Shown piece by piece: positions 5,906 to 7,669 of a stretch of 7,669 bases of DNA. Numbering within the stretch: position 1 is the first letter of the stretch; the number at the start of each line of letters is the position of its first letter. The DNA is from Candidatus Njordarchaeum guaymasense (GTDB lineage: Archaea; Asgardarchaeota; Njordarchaeia; Njordarchaeales; Njordarchaeaceae). The stretch covers positions 1 to 7,669 of the forward strand of contig JAUQYT010000039.1 of assembly GCA_030587605.1 (NCBI GenBank), in the 5' to 3' direction. A model generated the notes under the pieces. That model ran no database searches, was not told where the DNA came from, and saw only the letters and a program-made list of their open reading frames with translations. The position numbers were made by a program, and so were the translations under genes.

Positions 5906-6376
5906 TCAAGTGGATTTTGAAGAAAGATCCTTGCCGCAGTCGTAGCACTTACGGGTTATTGCTGTCAGGGATAAAGGTTTTCGACATGTGGGGCATCTGT
6001 ATTTTTCTCCGTTTTCAGTGAGCCACGTATTAGTTTCTCCGTTTTTGATTCTTTCAAGGTTTGCCCTCAAGTTCACTCCATCTTCCGCATAGTCCGCTGC
6101 ATGCTGTCCAAATCTCTCGCAGGAATCATCTTTGTATTCATCGCACTGGTAACAGAACTTCATTCCTCTATTTCGTAGGCACTGAACTATCTTGCAGTCG
6201 TATCCCCAGCAGTCGGGTTTTAAAGTCATGCAGCCATAGCATCTAACCTTCTCGGGCGGACATTCGAAATGTTTGGCTACCTTCCGAAGATATTCTCCAC
6301 CATCATTGTGCGCTCTAAAAATCGGGCACGCCCCGCAATACAGTCCACATTTTCCCACAAGCCTTCTGTCAACCAT
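5906..6376 (-). CDS. DUF3795 cysteine-rich protein with C-terminal zinc ribbon
   Basis: A 156-residue soluble protein with 16 Cys. Residues 6-90 show the DUF3795 pattern: VGKCGLYCGACPIF (C10, C14, C17), CYGC (46-49), then C56, C61 and C66, and FCYQC (C75, C78) followed by EY and C86. This family is widespread in archaea and anaerobic bacteria. The Cys are thought to bind metal or an Fe-S cluster, but the activity is unknown. After a linker of about 35 residues the chain adds a separate C-x2-C-x12-C-x2-C ribbon (C128, C131, C144, C147), which many family members lack and which suggests nucleic-acid or protein contacts. The ATG has GAGAGGT eight bases upstream; the stop is TGA. A TATA-like box lies at 6470-6477. 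The gene points toward the GTPase, and the spacer between them holds a hydrolase relic. The family is secure, the function is not. Confidence 0.85.
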   Translation of the reverse strand: MVDRRLVGKCGLYCGACPIFRAHNDGGEYLRKVAKHFECPPEKVRCYGCMTLKPDCWGYDCKIVQCLRNRGMKFCYQCDEYKDDSCERFGQHAADYAEDGVNLRANLERIKNGETNTWLTENGEKYRCPTCRKPLSLTAITRKCYDCGKDLSSKST

Positions 6377-6469
6377 TCACATGGACCTCTCGGACGAGCA
6401 TCTGGGAACAGTGATGCCTTCATCACCAACATTGACGTGGTACGTGTGACCATATGTACCGCCCGTCTG

Positions 6470-6477
6470 TATTTATG
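6470..6477 (-). promoter_or_regulatory. Candidate TATA box of the DUF3795 gene
   Basis: The minus strand reads CATAAATA. A transcript would start near 6447 with a leader of about 70 bases. The spacer 6377-6665 otherwise holds only overlapping chance frames on both strands. Confidence 0.3.
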
Positions 6478-6665
6478 TTTTCGTTCCGCAACGAACTGGT
6501 GTAGCACAGATCGAGATTTTCTTCAGGATTTCGATATTTGTTGTTCCTGCTCTCGTCGAGTTGGAGTCAAGATCAGTTACCTTCTTCTACATGATCATTA
6601 GCAAGGTACAACATGTGTCCGCATACACTAGGCGTATTGGTTATCAGCCGAGAGTGAAGAGAGCC

Positions 6666-6949
6666 ATGGATCAGAATAGGGGTTTACGAGGTTCTTATCT
6701 GTCTGGCTTGGGATGCCTACCCTATATCAAGTCGCACCGCGTTAGACAAGTTTCAACGCACACCCACGACGCACCTAACATCATAGACTCTACAAAAATG
6801 CACCAAGACTACAAGACAATACCTAAGGGAGGCAATTGGTCTTTTCCTAAGATGAAGGGATCAGGCTGCATCCGCGTTATCTGAATGACAGCGTTGCCTA
6901 CGCCTGAGGCCATGCACAATACGACGAAGTCAAATCTCTTAACAAAATC
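6666..6949 (+). pseudogene. N-terminal part of broken GH172 (DUF2961) gene
   Basis: From ATG 6666, 72 codons run to a TGA at 6882-6884. They look like the start of a DUF2961 protein: a SGLGCLPYIK segment, HRVRQVSTHTHDAPN (the family's R-x-SS-x-D-like region), DYKTIPKGG, and PKMKGSGCIRVI directly before the stop. Family members read G-x-G-x-I-x-x-IW-M-T here. The sequence has TGA then ATG ACA, so one change from TGG would restore IWMT. After about ten more codons the homology passes to the frame used by 6950-7666 (in that frame YDEVKSLNKIMLHF), so there is also a frameshift between about 6888 and 6925. The span 6666-7666 is 1001 bases, which fits loss of one base from a 334-codon gene. It may be a true pseudogene or an assembly error; the two lesions make one error alone insufficient. 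No clear Shine-Dalgarno precedes ATG 6666. Confidence 0.6.
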
Positions 6950-7666
6950 ATGTTGCACTTTGAGTTTGATGGTAAGGTCGAATGGGAAGCACCTTTTGGA
7001 GCCTTCTACGGCTTAGACTGGGACAAGTACCGCCACTGGCAAAGCGAGTTTCTCGGAATGACCTCAGGAGGCTATTACTCCTGTTTTCCGATGCCATTCA
7101 AGGAGAGTGCCAAAGTCACGTTTATCAACAAGTCTAATCAGGCGCTTCCCGCGGTGTACGGCGCCATAACCTACCAAGTGCTTGAGAAGTGGGATGATAA
7201 CCTAGCATACTTCCACGTTAAGTACAACCCAAGTGAAAGAACCCTAATTGGAAAACCATACGAGCTACTTGAGGCGAAGGGAAATGGACATTATGTTGGA
7301 TGCGCAATCAACATGAAGTGCCTCGAGCCTGTGAAGCTTTTTGGAGAACCAACGATGCTCGGGTTCCTCGAAGGAAACCTGAAGATCTTCGTCGACGATG
7401 ACAAGGAAGGAGAACCGAGCCTCGAATACACGGGAACAGAAGACTACTTCATGTCCGGCTGGTACTTCAATAAAGGACCATCCTCAGCTCCACGTCATGG
7501 TCTCATACTCAAGGATGAGGAAGCGGGGCTAATAGCAGCATACAGGTTCCACGACGTCGACGCGGTTCCCTTCAAGAAACAGATGAGGGTCATTCTGCAT
7601 CACGGCGAGTTCGACGAAGTCAAAACCGAGTACAGTTCCACCGTCTACTACTACATGAAGACATAG
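6950..7666 (+). CDS. GH172/DUF2961 glycoside hydrolase, C-terminal part
   Basis: An open frame of 238 residues covers most of a GH172 domain. Known members act on fructofuranosides (difructose dianhydride, alpha-D-fructofuranosides) or arabinofuranosides. Visible family elements are FDGKVEWEAPFGAFYG (6-21), YYSCFPMPF (42-50), ITYQVLEKW (73-81), the LEGNLKIFVDD strand (140-150), GTEDYF (162-167), PRHG (181-184), AAYRFHDVDAVPF (196-208), HHGE (217-220) and the closing YSSTVYYY. The family's two catalytic acids correspond, from memory of the family, to E141 and E164, both kept here. The ATG at 6950 is probably not a natural start: there is no Shine-Dalgarno, the frame is open without a start back to a TGA at 6905, and the missing N-terminus lies just upstream in another frame. 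The product, if made, would lack about 95 residues of the fold. It ends at TAG three bases before the window edge. Confidence 0.8.
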   Translation: MLHFEFDGKVEWEAPFGAFYGLDWDKYRHWQSEFLGMTSGGYYSCFPMPFKESAKVTFINKSNQALPAVYGAITYQVLEKWDDNLAYFHVKYNPSERTLIGKPYELLEAKGNGHYVGCAINMKCLEPVKLFGEPTMLGFLEGNLKIFVDDDKEGEPSLEYTGTEDYFMSGWYFNKGPSSAPRHGLILKDEEAGLIAAYRFHDVDAVPFKKQMRVILHHGEFDEVKTEYSSTVYYYMKT

Positions 7667-7669
7667 AGT

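Noticed and set aside
6882..6884. The TGA inside the GH172 gene as a recoded Trp or programmed read-through
   Set aside because: TGA serves as the normal stop of the UspA, MFS, GTPase and DUF3795 genes in this window, and read-through alone would not repair the frameshift that follows.

Overview
The window looks like a piece of an archaeal chromosome. TATA-like boxes lie at the expected distance upstream of several genes, most genes also have Shine-Dalgarno sequences, and the gene content (tandem UspA protein, Rab/Ras-like small GTPase, DUF3795 protein, ATC-hydrolase-like protein) resembles uncultured TACK/Bathyarchaeia-type or Asgard-type archaea. No rRNA or ribosomal marker is present, so this placement is inference. 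Genes are spread over both strands with large spacers, and two spacers hold gene remains. There is no CRISPR array, tRNA, insertion sequence or phage module that I can recognise.

Left part (1-2250, + strand). A two-domain universal stress protein (230-1102) is followed by a 49-residue two-helix membrane protein (1302-1451) and a helical, probably coiled-coil protein starting at TTG (1648-2055). The coiled-coil gene is preceded by a 21-codon ORF with a strong Shine-Dalgarno that may be a leader peptide. Each of the three genes seems to have its own TATA-like box. Positions 1-229 hold no gene I can support.

Middle (2252-4623, - strand). A 14-helix DHA2-type major facilitator exporter (2252-3703) lies downstream of, but about 230 bases from, an L-2-amino-thiazoline-4-carboxylic acid hydrolase-like protein (3937-4623). 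Both have their own candidate promoters. The 344 bases 4624-4967 form a divergent intergenic region.

Right part (4919-7669). A TATA box and Shine-Dalgarno lead into a two-gene unit on the + strand: a small putative membrane-anchored ORF (4968-5246) overlapping by ATGA with a Rab/Ras-like GTPase (5243-5764). Converging on it from the - strand is a 16-cysteine DUF3795 protein with an added zinc ribbon (5906-6376). In the gap between them (about 5781-5870) lies a degraded fragment clearly related to the hydrolase gene 1.6 kb away. The window ends with a GH172/DUF2961 glycoside hydrolase. Its C-terminal part is open (6950-7666), but its N-terminal part (6666-6884) is cut off by a TGA where the family has Trp, followed by a frameshift.

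The genes do not form one pathway. Sensing or stress (UspA), export (MFS) and GTP signalling are separate units. The most informative features are the two decayed genes and the coupled small ORF ahead of the GTPase. I see no convincing new multi-gene system.
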